Source: Nitrososphaeria archaeon (GTDB lineage Archaea > Thermoproteota > Nitrososphaeria > Conexivisphaerales > UBA164). Taken from it: 11,771 nt of DNA. Positions within the stretch are counted from its first letter, which is position 1. Every line of letters begins with the position of its first letter. Position numbers and translations under genes: made by a program. The notes below the pieces were generated by a model. That model saw only the letters and a list, made by a program, of their open reading frames with translations, ran no database searches and had not been told where the DNA came from. Below are positions 6,293 through 11,771 of the stretch, in pieces. The DNA lies in the NCBI GenBank assembly GCA_029775955.1, contig JARVJW010000097.1:1-11771 (forward strand), read 5' to 3'.

Positions 6293-8083
6293 ATGGAGCC
6301 CCAGAATATACACAATGGAAAAATTGACCATGGATTTATTTCAAACGGTTACGGTGCTGCGCTAATCTCATCAAAAGCATCAATTGACTGGCTTACGCTG
6401 CCCAGGTTTGATTCACCACCTCTCTTCCTTTCGCTACTTGATGAGAGGATGGATTACAGCTTCAGGATAAGCTTTGGAGAAGGTGTAACTTTTAAGAGGG
6501 GTTATGTCTCAGGTTCACTTATACTGGAGACTCATGCAGAATCTGAATCTGGCCTTGCCAGAATAAGGGACCTCATGCCCCAGTCCGAGAGTTCCTTTAT
6601 GAGGTACATAAAGAGCACAATGCCCTTTAGCGTTTCCATCAGGCCCGCATTTGAGTATGGGCTGATCAACCCTTCCTTTTATCTGAAGGATGGCGGGGCA
6701 ATTTTTGGTGATCCAACTGGAAAGCAGGCATTTGAAATCAAGTTCAGGTGGAGTTCCAGGGTTACAAATACAGGGAGGGGCGAATGGAACTTTGAAAAAG
6801 GCTCAGGATACATATTGATGCTATATACAAATGATGTGGGATATGGGCTTTTCAGCAAAAAGGGAGGCGTATATTCTATACCCAAGGAGGCAATGAAATC
6901 AACAATTGAATATTGGGCTACAACAAAATCGTGCTGCCCATTTGAACCACCAAGCTGGGCCAAAAAGGCCTTTGATGCTTCTCTGTTAGTCGCACTTGGC
7001 CTCATTTACAGGCCATCTGGAGCCATAATAGCTGCCCCAACAACATCGCTCCCAGAGATTGTCAGGTCAAACAGGAACTGGGACTACAGGTACGCTTGGA
7101 TAAGGGATGCTAGCTTTGCTGCAAAAGCGCTTTTAAAGGCTGGCTTTATAATAAAGGGAAGGGAAATACTTAATTTTCTGCTCAGTGTGCTTGACCCTTC
7201 TAGGAAGCCGTTTAACCATACGCTTTACACAGTTGATGGTGGCCCCCCTCCTTCAGAGAAAGCGCTTGATTGGCTTTCCGGTTACCGCGGTTCAAGGCCG
7301 GTGAGGGTTGGTAACGCAGCGCACCTGCAGATCCAGCTTGACATAGAAGGTGAATTCATGAAAGCTCTTGAGACGTATTATGACCTGACCAAGGACAGAG
7401 AATATTTGTTGAACAACTGGTGGGCAGTAGAATCCATAGCTAGGTTCACAGCAAAAAGCTACAAGATGGCCGATGCAGGCATATGGGAGGAGAGGGATAG
7501 GGGGCGCCATTATACGCACAGTAAAGTCATGATGTGGAATGCCCTAAATGTGGCTTCAAAGCTTGCAATTGAGCTTGAGAAGGTCAAGCAATACAACAGG
7601 TGGAAGTCAAAAGCAGAGCTGGTCAGAGATTATATACTTAAAAATTCCTGGGACGATGAAGCAAGGTCATTTGTGAGGAGCTTTGGGTCCAAGGAAGTTG
7701 ATGCAAGCCTTCTGGTTATGCCACTGTATGGATTTGTGGAAGTAAATGATGAAAGGTTCAAGCTTACGCTCAAGAGGATAGAAGATGAGCTTGTTTCAGA
7801 TTATATGGTGTTCAGATACAGGAAGGATTTTCTTGGAAAGACAAGGCATCCATTCGGACTAGCAAATTCATGGATGGCGAGGGTGAAAATCATGCAGGGT
7901 GAAAGGGAGGAAGCGTTAAAGTACATAACTAGGCTTATCAGCTGCTCAAATGACCTGGGGCTTCTAGGTGAGCACACAGATATGAAGACCTGTGAGCCTC
8001 GCGGAAACTATCCCCAGCTGTTCACACACATTGGGATAATAGAAGCGGTAATTGATATCCAAAATGCAAAGCCACCCCAATGA
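6293..8083 (+). CDS. GH15 family hydrolase of the trehalase-like subgroup (probable trehalase)
   Basis: This is 596 residues from the ATG at 6293; an in-frame TTG at 6278 would add five residues but is disfavoured by promoter spacing. Numbering here counts from the TTG. The N-terminus IDHGFISNGYGAALISSK, then SIDWLTLPRFDSPPLF (35-50), is the hallmark of the GH15 group containing the characterised Thermoplasma and Sulfolobus trehalases. WDYRYAWIRDASFA (268-281) is the barrel motif. GIWEER (401-406) carries the general acid E404/E405, and LLGEHTD (562-568) carries the general base E565. RGNYPQLFTHIGII (575-588) closes the barrel. The E405-E565 spacing fits what I recall for those trehalases. 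Expected reaction is inverting hydrolysis of trehalose to two glucose. A glucoamylase or other alpha-glucosidase activity is the alternative, because the subgroup is mixed. The protein is cytoplasmic with no signal peptide. Confidence 0.85.
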   Translation: MEPQNIHNGKIDHGFISNGYGAALISSKASIDWLTLPRFDSPPLFLSLLDERMDYSFRISFGEGVTFKRGYVSGSLILETHAESESGLARIRDLMPQSESSFMRYIKSTMPFSVSIRPAFEYGLINPSFYLKDGGAIFGDPTGKQAFEIKFRWSSRVTNTGRGEWNFEKGSGYILMLYTNDVGYGLFSKKGGVYSIPKEAMKSTIEYWATTKSCCPFEPPSWAKKAFDASLLVALGLIYRPSGAIIAAPTTSLPEIVRSNRNWDYRYAWIRDASFAAKALLKAGFIIKGREILNFLLSVLDPSRKPFNHTLYTVDGGPPPSEKALDWLSGYRGSRPVRVGNAAHLQIQLDIEGEFMKALETYYDLTKDREYLLNNWWAVESIARFTAKSYKMADAGIWEERDRGRHYTHSKVMMWNALNVASKLAIELEKVKQYNRWKSKAELVRDYILKNSWDDEARSFVRSFGSKEVDASLLVMPLYGFVEVNDERFKLTLKRIEDELVSDYMVFRYRKDFLGKTRHPFGLANSWMARVKIMQGEREEALKYITRLISCSNDLGLLGEHTDMKTCEPRGNYPQLFTHIGIIEAVIDIQNAKPPQ

Positions 8084-8100
8084 ATCAATTTCAACTTCTT

Positions 8101-8116
8101 TAAGAATATTTATTTA
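8101..8116 (+). promoter_or_regulatory. BRE/TATA promoter of the GADH-kdgA-gdh operon
   Basis: TAAGAA (8101-8106, BRE-like) runs into TATTTATTTA (8107-8116), centred about 26 bases before the ATG at 8138. There is no ribosome site before that ATG, so a leaderless mRNA is likely. The 54-base gap after the preceding gene is enough for an independent promoter. Confidence 0.6.
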
Positions 8117-8125
8117 CCGTGTAAA
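8113..8125. promoter_or_regulatory. perfect palindrome overlapping the operon promoter, candidate operator
   Basis: TTTAC-CGT-GTAAA is a perfect 5-base inverted repeat with a 3-base spacer, overlapping the downstream end of the TATA box and ending 12 bases before the ATG. A dimeric regulator bound here would block TBP/TFB or RNA polymerase. A looser variant, TTTACCAGGATAAA, lies at 4236-4249 just before the GDE start. Confidence 0.4.
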
Positions 8126-8137
8126 CAAGTAAGATGC

Positions 8138-9628
8138 ATGAAAAAAATGAACCTTTTTATAGATGGCGAATGGAAAGAACCTTCATCTGCCATTTACCTT
8201 AAAAAGCTGAACCCATCCACTGGCAAAGTTTACGGGGAATTTCCAGCAGCGTCAAAGGATGACGCAATGGAAGCTGTAGATGCGGCTTACAGCTCACAGA
8301 AAAAGTGGGAAAGGATGACTTCCGTTGATAGGTCAAGAATTCTTTTTCATGCGCTTGAACTAATTGAGCGTTCCAGAAATGAGCTTGAGGAAATTCTGAT
8401 TGATGAGGTTGGAAAGCCTGTTGTAGAAGCCAAACAGGAGGTTGACGGTGTAATTGACCAGATAAGGTACTATGCGGAATTTGCAAGGAAAATAACGGGG
8501 GACGTTGTAGAAGGGTCAAAACCAGAAAGGTTGATCCACCAGTATCTGGTTCCATATGGAGTTGTGCTTGCAATAACTCCATGGAACTTTCCAGCTGGCA
8601 TGGCCGCAAGGAAAATCGCCCCAGCTCTGCTAACTGGCAACACCGTAGTTCTTAAGCCGAGTTCTGATACACCTTTCACAGCAGAATGGATAATTAAAAA
8701 GTTTGAAGATGCTGGAACTCCAAGAGGTGTCCTGAACCTGGTAACTGGAAGGGGAAGCGAAATTGGCAACCTGCTAACGTCAAGCAAAAAAGTTTCACTT
8801 ATAACGCTTACTGGTGAATCAGGAACTGGCCAGGAAGTAATGAAATCAGCCTCATCCACAATGGCAAAGCTTATCCTTGAACTTGGGGGAAAGGCACCTT
8901 TCATGGTATGGGAAGATGCAGATATAGAGCTTGCCGCAAGGGCACTTATGTGGGCAAAGTTCTGGAACTCAGGGCAATCATGTATTGCTGCTGAAAGGCT
9001 TTTTGTTCATGAAAAAATTTATGATGTATTTATGAAGAAATTCATGGAGCTTGTGAGTAAGCTTAGGGTTGGTGACCCCCGCAGAAACCAAATGGGCCCA
9101 ATGATAAATGAAGCTCAGAGAACTAAGGTTGAAAAAATTGTCCAAAATGGCATGGATGAAGGGCTGACTATTGTGTATGGAGGAAAAAGGCCACAGTTGA
9201 ATGAGCCATTTAACGGCGGCTTTCACTATATGCCAACTGTCATGGAAGGAAAGGATCAAAGCAGCTCTGTTTTCAGGGAAGAAATATTTGGCCCAGTGCT
9301 GCCAACTGTAAAGGTAAGCGGGTCATTTGATGAGATGATAGAAATGGCAAACGATTCCCAGTACGGGCTTGCATCTTACCTGTTTACAGGCAACCTTTCT
9401 CTTGTCTTGAAAGCCTCCGAATATGTTAAGTTTGGTGAGCTATACGTAAACATGCCTGGGCCAGAGGCTAGCCAGGGATACCATACTGGATTTAGGATGT
9501 CCGGACAGGCTGGGGAAGGGTCAAGGCACGGCATTGAGGAGTACGTCAAGGTCAAGAACATTTACATAGATTACAGCTCAAGCCCACTTGAGGGGGAGGT
9601 GATTCCTCCGTATGGTGAGGAAAATTGA
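8138..9628 (+). CDS. glyceraldehyde dehydrogenase (NADP-preferring, aldehyde dehydrogenase superfamily)
   Basis: This 496-residue ALDH has all catalytic landmarks: TPWNFPAG (148-155, N150), VLKPSSDTP (171-179, K173), ITLTGESGTG (222-231, dinucleotide loop), LELGGKAP (247-254, general base E248), GQSCIAAER (279-287, nucleophile C282) and EEIFGPV (381-387). The C-terminal stretch PGPEASQGYHTGFR to HGIEEYVKVKNIYIDYS is very like the Thermoplasma acidophilum glyceraldehyde dehydrogenase Ta0809 as I remember it, and like related Sulfolobus semialdehyde dehydrogenases. Expected reaction is D-glyceraldehyde plus NADP+ to D-glycerate, the oxidative step after KDG cleavage in the non-phosphorylative Entner-Doudoroff route. 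Adjacency to kdgA and gdh supports this substrate. It is the first gene of the operon with a leaderless start. Its TGA overlaps the TTG start of kdgA. An ATG at 8134 is in another frame. Confidence 0.9.
   Translation: MKKMNLFIDGEWKEPSSAIYLKKLNPSTGKVYGEFPAASKDDAMEAVDAAYSSQKKWERMTSVDRSRILFHALELIERSRNELEEILIDEVGKPVVEAKQEVDGVIDQIRYYAEFARKITGDVVEGSKPERLIHQYLVPYGVVLAITPWNFPAGMAARKIAPALLTGNTVVLKPSSDTPFTAEWIIKKFEDAGTPRGVLNLVTGRGSEIGNLLTSSKKVSLITLTGESGTGQEVMKSASSTMAKLILELGGKAPFMVWEDADIELAARALMWAKFWNSGQSCIAAERLFVHEKIYDVFMKKFMELVSKLRVGDPRRNQMGPMINEAQRTKVEKIVQNGMDEGLTIVYGGKRPQLNEPFNGGFHYMPTVMEGKDQSSSVFREEIFGPVLPTVKVSGSFDEMIEMANDSQYGLASYLFTGNLSLVLKASEYVKFGELYVNMPGPEASQGYHTGFRMSGQAGEGSRHGIEEYVKVKNIYIDYSSSPLEGEVIPPYGEEN
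9614..9620 (+). promoter_or_regulatory. kdgA: ribosome binding site deciding the TTG start of kdgA
   Basis: GGTGAGG lies inside the end of the aldehyde dehydrogenase gene. Its GGTGA core ends six bases before the TTG at 9625. It supports initiation at this rare start codon and re-initiation by ribosomes finishing the upstream gene at TTGA. Confidence 0.65.
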
Positions 9629-10485
9629 TAAACGGGATAATCACGCCAACCGTTACACCAGTAAGAAATGGAAAAATTGATGAAGAGCGCATCAGCTCAC
9701 TGATGGCATTTCTGAAGGATATAGGCGTGAGTGCCGCGTTTCCAATGGGGTCAACCGGCCTGTTCCCACTGTTTGATATGAAAAACCACGTCAGGGCCAT
9801 AGAGCTAACGGTAAAGTACATTCATACTGGAATGGAGGTGCTTGCAGGGGTAAGCAGAAATGATATTGACGAAACTCTGGAAGTTGCCAAGAGGGCAATT
9901 GATGTTGGTGCAGATGCCGTGGTAGTAGTTACTCCATTTTACATAAAGATGAGTCAGAACTCCATTTTGAACTATTATTCAAAAATTGCCAAATTGGATT
10001 CAAAGATTATAGCTTATAATATTCCCCAGTTTACTGGCAACATTGTGTCTGCAGAAACGCTTGCTAAATTGATGCAAGAGCATTCAAACATCATAGGGGT
10101 GAAGGATAGCTCAGGGGACCTGAGGTCAACCCAGCAGTACATTTCCCTGCTGCCAAGTGGCTCCTACATATACCAGGGGCAGGATGACCTTCTCCTCCCA
10201 TCAATGGCTCTAGGAGTTTCTGGAGGTGTATGCGGCACAACTAATTTTTCAGACCTTGCAGTTAAGCTTTGGAAAAGCTCCGGCAAAAATTCAACGCATT
10301 TGCAGCTGAAACTTTCAGGAATTATGAGGGCAATCTCTCGTAGCGACTTTCCAAAAGCTTACTATTACCTTTTTGAAAAGCTAGTCATGAAGAACAGCAG
10401 GCCAAGTGGCTACTTGCCATCTCCAATTGAAGACCTTAACGCTGATGAAGAAATGGCAATAAGCGAAGCGGTGAATCCACAGTGA
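9625..10485 (+). CDS. kdgA: 2-keto-3-deoxygluconate aldolase (DHDPS/NAL family)
   Basis: This 286-residue class I aldolase of the DapA/NanA TIM-barrel family cleaves KDG to pyruvate and D-glyceraldehyde. GIITPTVTP is at 4-12. The pyruvate carboxylate loop MGSTGLFP (41-48) replaces the GTTGLGP seen in Sulfolobus KdgA. The catalytic Tyr is Y131 (IAYNIP), and the Schiff-base Lys is K160 in IIGVKDSSGD. The C-terminus ends with a PSPIEDLNADEE pattern like other archaeal KdgA. The start is TTG, overlapping the upstream TGA in TTGA (9625-9628), with GGTGA in front; no in-frame ATG lies nearby that would keep the conserved ITP strand. K108 (FYIKMS) aligns by eye with R106 of Sulfolobus, one of the residues that helps bind KDPG phosphate. 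With a glyceraldehyde dehydrogenase upstream, a non-phosphorylative role is most likely. Dihydrodipicolinate synthase is unlikely in this context. Confidence 0.9.
   Translation: MINGIITPTVTPVRNGKIDEERISSLMAFLKDIGVSAAFPMGSTGLFPLFDMKNHVRAIELTVKYIHTGMEVLAGVSRNDIDETLEVAKRAIDVGADAVVVVTPFYIKMSQNSILNYYSKIAKLDSKIIAYNIPQFTGNIVSAETLAKLMQEHSNIIGVKDSSGDLRSTQQYISLLPSGSYIYQGQDDLLLPSMALGVSGGVCGTTNFSDLAVKLWKSSGKNSTHLQLKLSGIMRAISRSDFPKAYYYLFEKLVMKNSRPSGYLPSPIEDLNADEEMAISEAVNPQ
10470..10474 (+). promoter_or_regulatory. gdh: ribosome binding site before the GTG start of gdh
   Basis: GGTGA followed by seven bases and the GTG at 10482, inside the end of kdgA. It repeats the same arrangement used for kdgA and supports coupled translation through GTGA (10482-10485). 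Confidence 0.6.
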
Positions 10486-11576
10486 AGGCTTTAGGAATAA
10501 GAATAGGCCAAGCTGGTGCACAACTCATTGATGTTCCACACCCTACAGAGATGCAAGACAACCAGGTCCTGCTTAGGACCATGTACACTGGCATATGCGG
10601 TACTGACCGGGGAATAATAAGCGGCCAGCTTAAGTTTGCAAGGCCGCCAGCAGGAAGTGACTTTCTGATCATGGGACATGAAGGGCTAGCAGAAGTGGAG
10701 GATGTAGGGAAATCAGTAAAATCAATTAATAGAGGTGATATTGTTGTTCCCATGGTTAGGAGGCCAGGTGGCTGCCTGCAGTGCAGGGTCGGGAGGCAGG
10801 ACAACTGCGAGGATGGGGATTTTGTGGAGGCAGGAATAAGGGGAAAGGACGGTTTCATGAGAGAGTACTTTTTAGATGAAGAAAAGTACCTGGTAAGGGT
10901 TTACGACAGGTCCCTTGGCAAGCTGGCAGTGCTCACAGAACCAATGAAAAATGTTGTTAAATCTTTTGACGCCTACCGAACTGTGACAAGGCGCAGCATA
11001 GCTCAGTGCAGTGATGGGTCATTTGACTGCAGGAGAGTAACCGTTGCAGGTGGTGGGCCAATAGGGATACTTTTTGCGATGGTTTTCAGGTCATATGGCT
11101 TTGACGTCCAGCTCTTTGACAGAAATGACCACCTGGGCAAACTGTCTGCCATTTCTGAAAAGTTGGGCATAGATTTTAAAATCTCAGATGGCACTGGTTT
11201 GCCACCAAATTTTATCGAAGGATTGGACGTATTTGTGGACACAACGGGGAGCCCGTCAGTAGTTGGAAGAGGACTTGAAGGGCTTGGCCATAACGGTTGC
11301 ATGGTGCTGTTTGGAACAAGTTCAGGTGGGGGTTATCAGTTAACTGGGGATGTAATAACCAGCTTAGTTGAAAAAAATGCTACAATAATTGGCACAGTTG
11401 ATGGGTCAAAGGCTCATTACATTGAGGCATTAAATTACCTTTCATCTTGGAAAGGGATGTTCCCAGGGGTCCTAGAGGATATAATAACCCAGGAAGAAGG
11501 CCCTGAGGGCAGCATTTCAGCATTGAACACGAAGGTTACTGGGGAAATCAAGAGAATTATCAAGTGGTCTAATTGA
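10482..11576 (+). CDS. gdh: glucose 1-dehydrogenase (zinc-dependent MDR superfamily)
   Basis: This 364-residue medium-chain dehydrogenase oxidises glucose to glucono-1,5-lactone, the entry step of the archaeal Entner-Doudoroff route. Catalytic-zinc residues are C39 (GICGTDRG, 37-44), H66 and E67 (MGHEG), with E153 (LTEPMKNV) in the extra GDH-specific ligand position. The lobe zinc is represented by C98, C101 and C109 (CLQCRVGRQDNC). MVRRPGGC and AGIRGKDGFMRE (118-129) are strongly GDH-like; the whole pattern matches Thermoplasma GDH from memory. The nucleotide fold has VAGGGPIG (188-195). After strand beta2 comes DRND (213-216) where Thermoplasma GDH has NRHD, a change relevant to NADP/NAD choice. 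The GTG start overlaps the kdgA stop (GTGA). The gene ends 15 bases before the convergent TnpB stop codon. Confidence 0.92.
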   Translation: MKALGIRIGQAGAQLIDVPHPTEMQDNQVLLRTMYTGICGTDRGIISGQLKFARPPAGSDFLIMGHEGLAEVEDVGKSVKSINRGDIVVPMVRRPGGCLQCRVGRQDNCEDGDFVEAGIRGKDGFMREYFLDEEKYLVRVYDRSLGKLAVLTEPMKNVVKSFDAYRTVTRRSIAQCSDGSFDCRRVTVAGGGPIGILFAMVFRSYGFDVQLFDRNDHLGKLSAISEKLGIDFKISDGTGLPPNFIEGLDVFVDTTGSPSVVGRGLEGLGHNGCMVLFGTSSGGGYQLTGDVITSLVEKNATIIGTVDGSKAHYIEALNYLSSWKGMFPGVLEDIITQEEGPEGSISALNTKVTGEIKRIIKWSN

Positions 11577-11591
11577 CATAATTGTAGTGAA

Positions 11592-11771
11592 CTACCCCGC
11601 CCTTGCGGACGGGGCTTCTGCCACGCCCGCTTGTTTGGAGCTTCTCGCTTCAACGGCAATGCTTGCTTTCACATGCGGAATACGCTTTATGTATTCGAGC
11701 ATGCTACTTGTAGAGGCATAATCCTCTGCGAGCGTCTCGCCTAGGTTCCCTAGGCAAAGCCCTTCTTGCTT
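11592..11771 (-). CDS. tnpB: TnpB (IS200/IS605 RNA-guided nuclease), C-terminal end, partial
   Basis: A minus-strand frame is open from the window edge to a TAG at 11594-11592: 59 codons without a stop. The peptide includes LGNLGETLAEDYAS, SMLEYIKRIPHVKASIA and a tail VEARSSKQAGVAEAPSARAG. The tail is encoded by the right-end hairpin, as is usual for archaeal TnpB proteins ending in a Ser/Pro/Ala-rich stretch. The RuvC aspartates and the zinc ribbon would lie upstream, outside the window, so the assignment rests on the tail and the element end. The gene faces gdh, stop to stop 15 bases apart. Another minus-strand frame continuing into gdh (to 11435) is a shadow. Confidence 0.65.
   Translation of the reverse strand, partial: KQEGLCLGNLGETLAEDYASTSSMLEYIKRIPHVKASIAVEARSSKQAGVAEAPSARAG
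11595..11614 (-). ncRNA. terminal hairpin of the element, likely 3' part of the TnpB omega RNA
   Basis: Read on the minus strand, CCCCGTCC-GCAA-GGGCGGGG forms an 8-base-pair stem with one U-G wobble, closed by a GCAA (GNRA) tetraloop. On the plus strand the wobble becomes a C-A mismatch, so the structure favours minus-strand RNA, the tnpB sense. In IS200/IS605 elements this region is the scaffold end of the omega RNA, and the flanking host DNA just past the element end serves as the guide. Only the 3' part is visible, and expression is inferred. Confidence 0.5.

Larger units (their letters stand above)
11586..11771 (-). mobile_element. right end of an IS200/IS605-type element (partial)
   Basis: The last 186 bases differ in composition from the rest (more GC) and end on the minus strand with a structured right end: GAAG, a GC-rich hairpin, then TAGTTCAC. 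This arrangement (tnpB stop codon inside or next to a terminal hairpin, then a TTCAC-like terminus) is typical of archaeal IS200/IS605 elements carrying TnpB. The element boundary is probably near 11585, about nine bases past the gdh stop codon. The left end and any tnpA lie beyond the window. The exact boundary is inferred from the motif, not proven. Confidence 0.6.

Noticed and set aside
8199..8904. Long minus-strand open frames opposite the aldehyde dehydrogenase gene (8199-8609 and 8470-8904)
   Set aside because: They are antisense shadows of a gene with complete ALDH motifs; the peptides have no recognisable family pattern and no promoter or ribosome site.
10436..11302. Minus-strand open frames opposite gdh (10436-10858 and 11003-11302)
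   Set aside because: Low-complexity Ser/Pro-rich peptides antisense to a clearly conserved zinc dehydrogenase; best explained by codon bias of the real strand.
11435..11659. 74-codon minus-strand frame running from the element end into gdh
   Set aside because: It crosses the gdh coding region and the element boundary. The neighbouring frame, open to the window edge and ending in the terminal hairpin, fits TnpB much better.
1..11771. CRISPR arrays, tRNA or rRNA genes, long repeats
   Set aside because: None is seen: coding density is about 97 percent, no regularly spaced repeats occur, and no intergenic gap is long enough for a tRNA apart from the element end.

Overview
The window looks like chromosomal DNA of a Thermoplasmatales-type archaeon. 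Three lines of evidence point there. The proteins resemble, from memory, the characterised Thermoplasma and Picrophilus enzymes: the zinc glucose dehydrogenase, the NADP-glyceraldehyde dehydrogenase and the GH15 trehalase. Gene-proximal TATA boxes sit about 26-29 bases before start codons, as expected for leaderless mRNAs. GGTGA/GGAGG ribosome sites appear before genes internal to operons. Base composition is moderate, arginine is mostly AGG/AGA, and TTG and GTG starts occur. Species cannot be named from the sequence alone.

Layout. Positions 85-4233 (minus strand) form a three-gene glycogen unit read in the order GDE (GH133-type amylo-alpha-1,6-glucosidase), GT4/GT5-like glycogen synthase, GH57 glucanase; the last two overlap by 4 bases. 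A 92-base divergent promoter region (4234-4325) separates it from a plus-strand series: GH15 glucoamylase (4326-6251), a second GH15 enzyme of the trehalase-like subgroup (6293-8083, probable ATG start), then a tight three-gene unit (8138-11576) of glyceraldehyde dehydrogenase, KDG aldolase and glucose 1-dehydrogenase joined by two 4-base start/stop overlaps. Just beyond the last stop codon lies the right end of an IS200/IS605-type element with the C-terminal 59 codons of a minus-strand TnpB (11592-11771, cut by the window edge). The first 84 bases hold no convincing gene.

How the genes fit together. Storage polysaccharide is built by the GT and trimmed by GDE, GH57 and glucoamylase; trehalose may be split by the second GH15. 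All of these release free glucose rather than glucose-1-phosphate. The last operon supplies three of the steps of the non-phosphorylative Entner-Doudoroff route: glucose to gluconolactone (GDH), KDG to pyruvate plus glyceraldehyde (KdgA), glyceraldehyde to glycerate (GADH). Gluconate dehydratase and glycerate kinase are not in the window. The locus therefore reads as a glycogen/trehalose-to-glycerate module. The main second-look items are candidate operators in the two key promoter regions, a double-mode translation start for the GT, an Asp at the cofactor-specificity position of GDH, and a TnpB element whose natural guide would be the 3' end of gdh.
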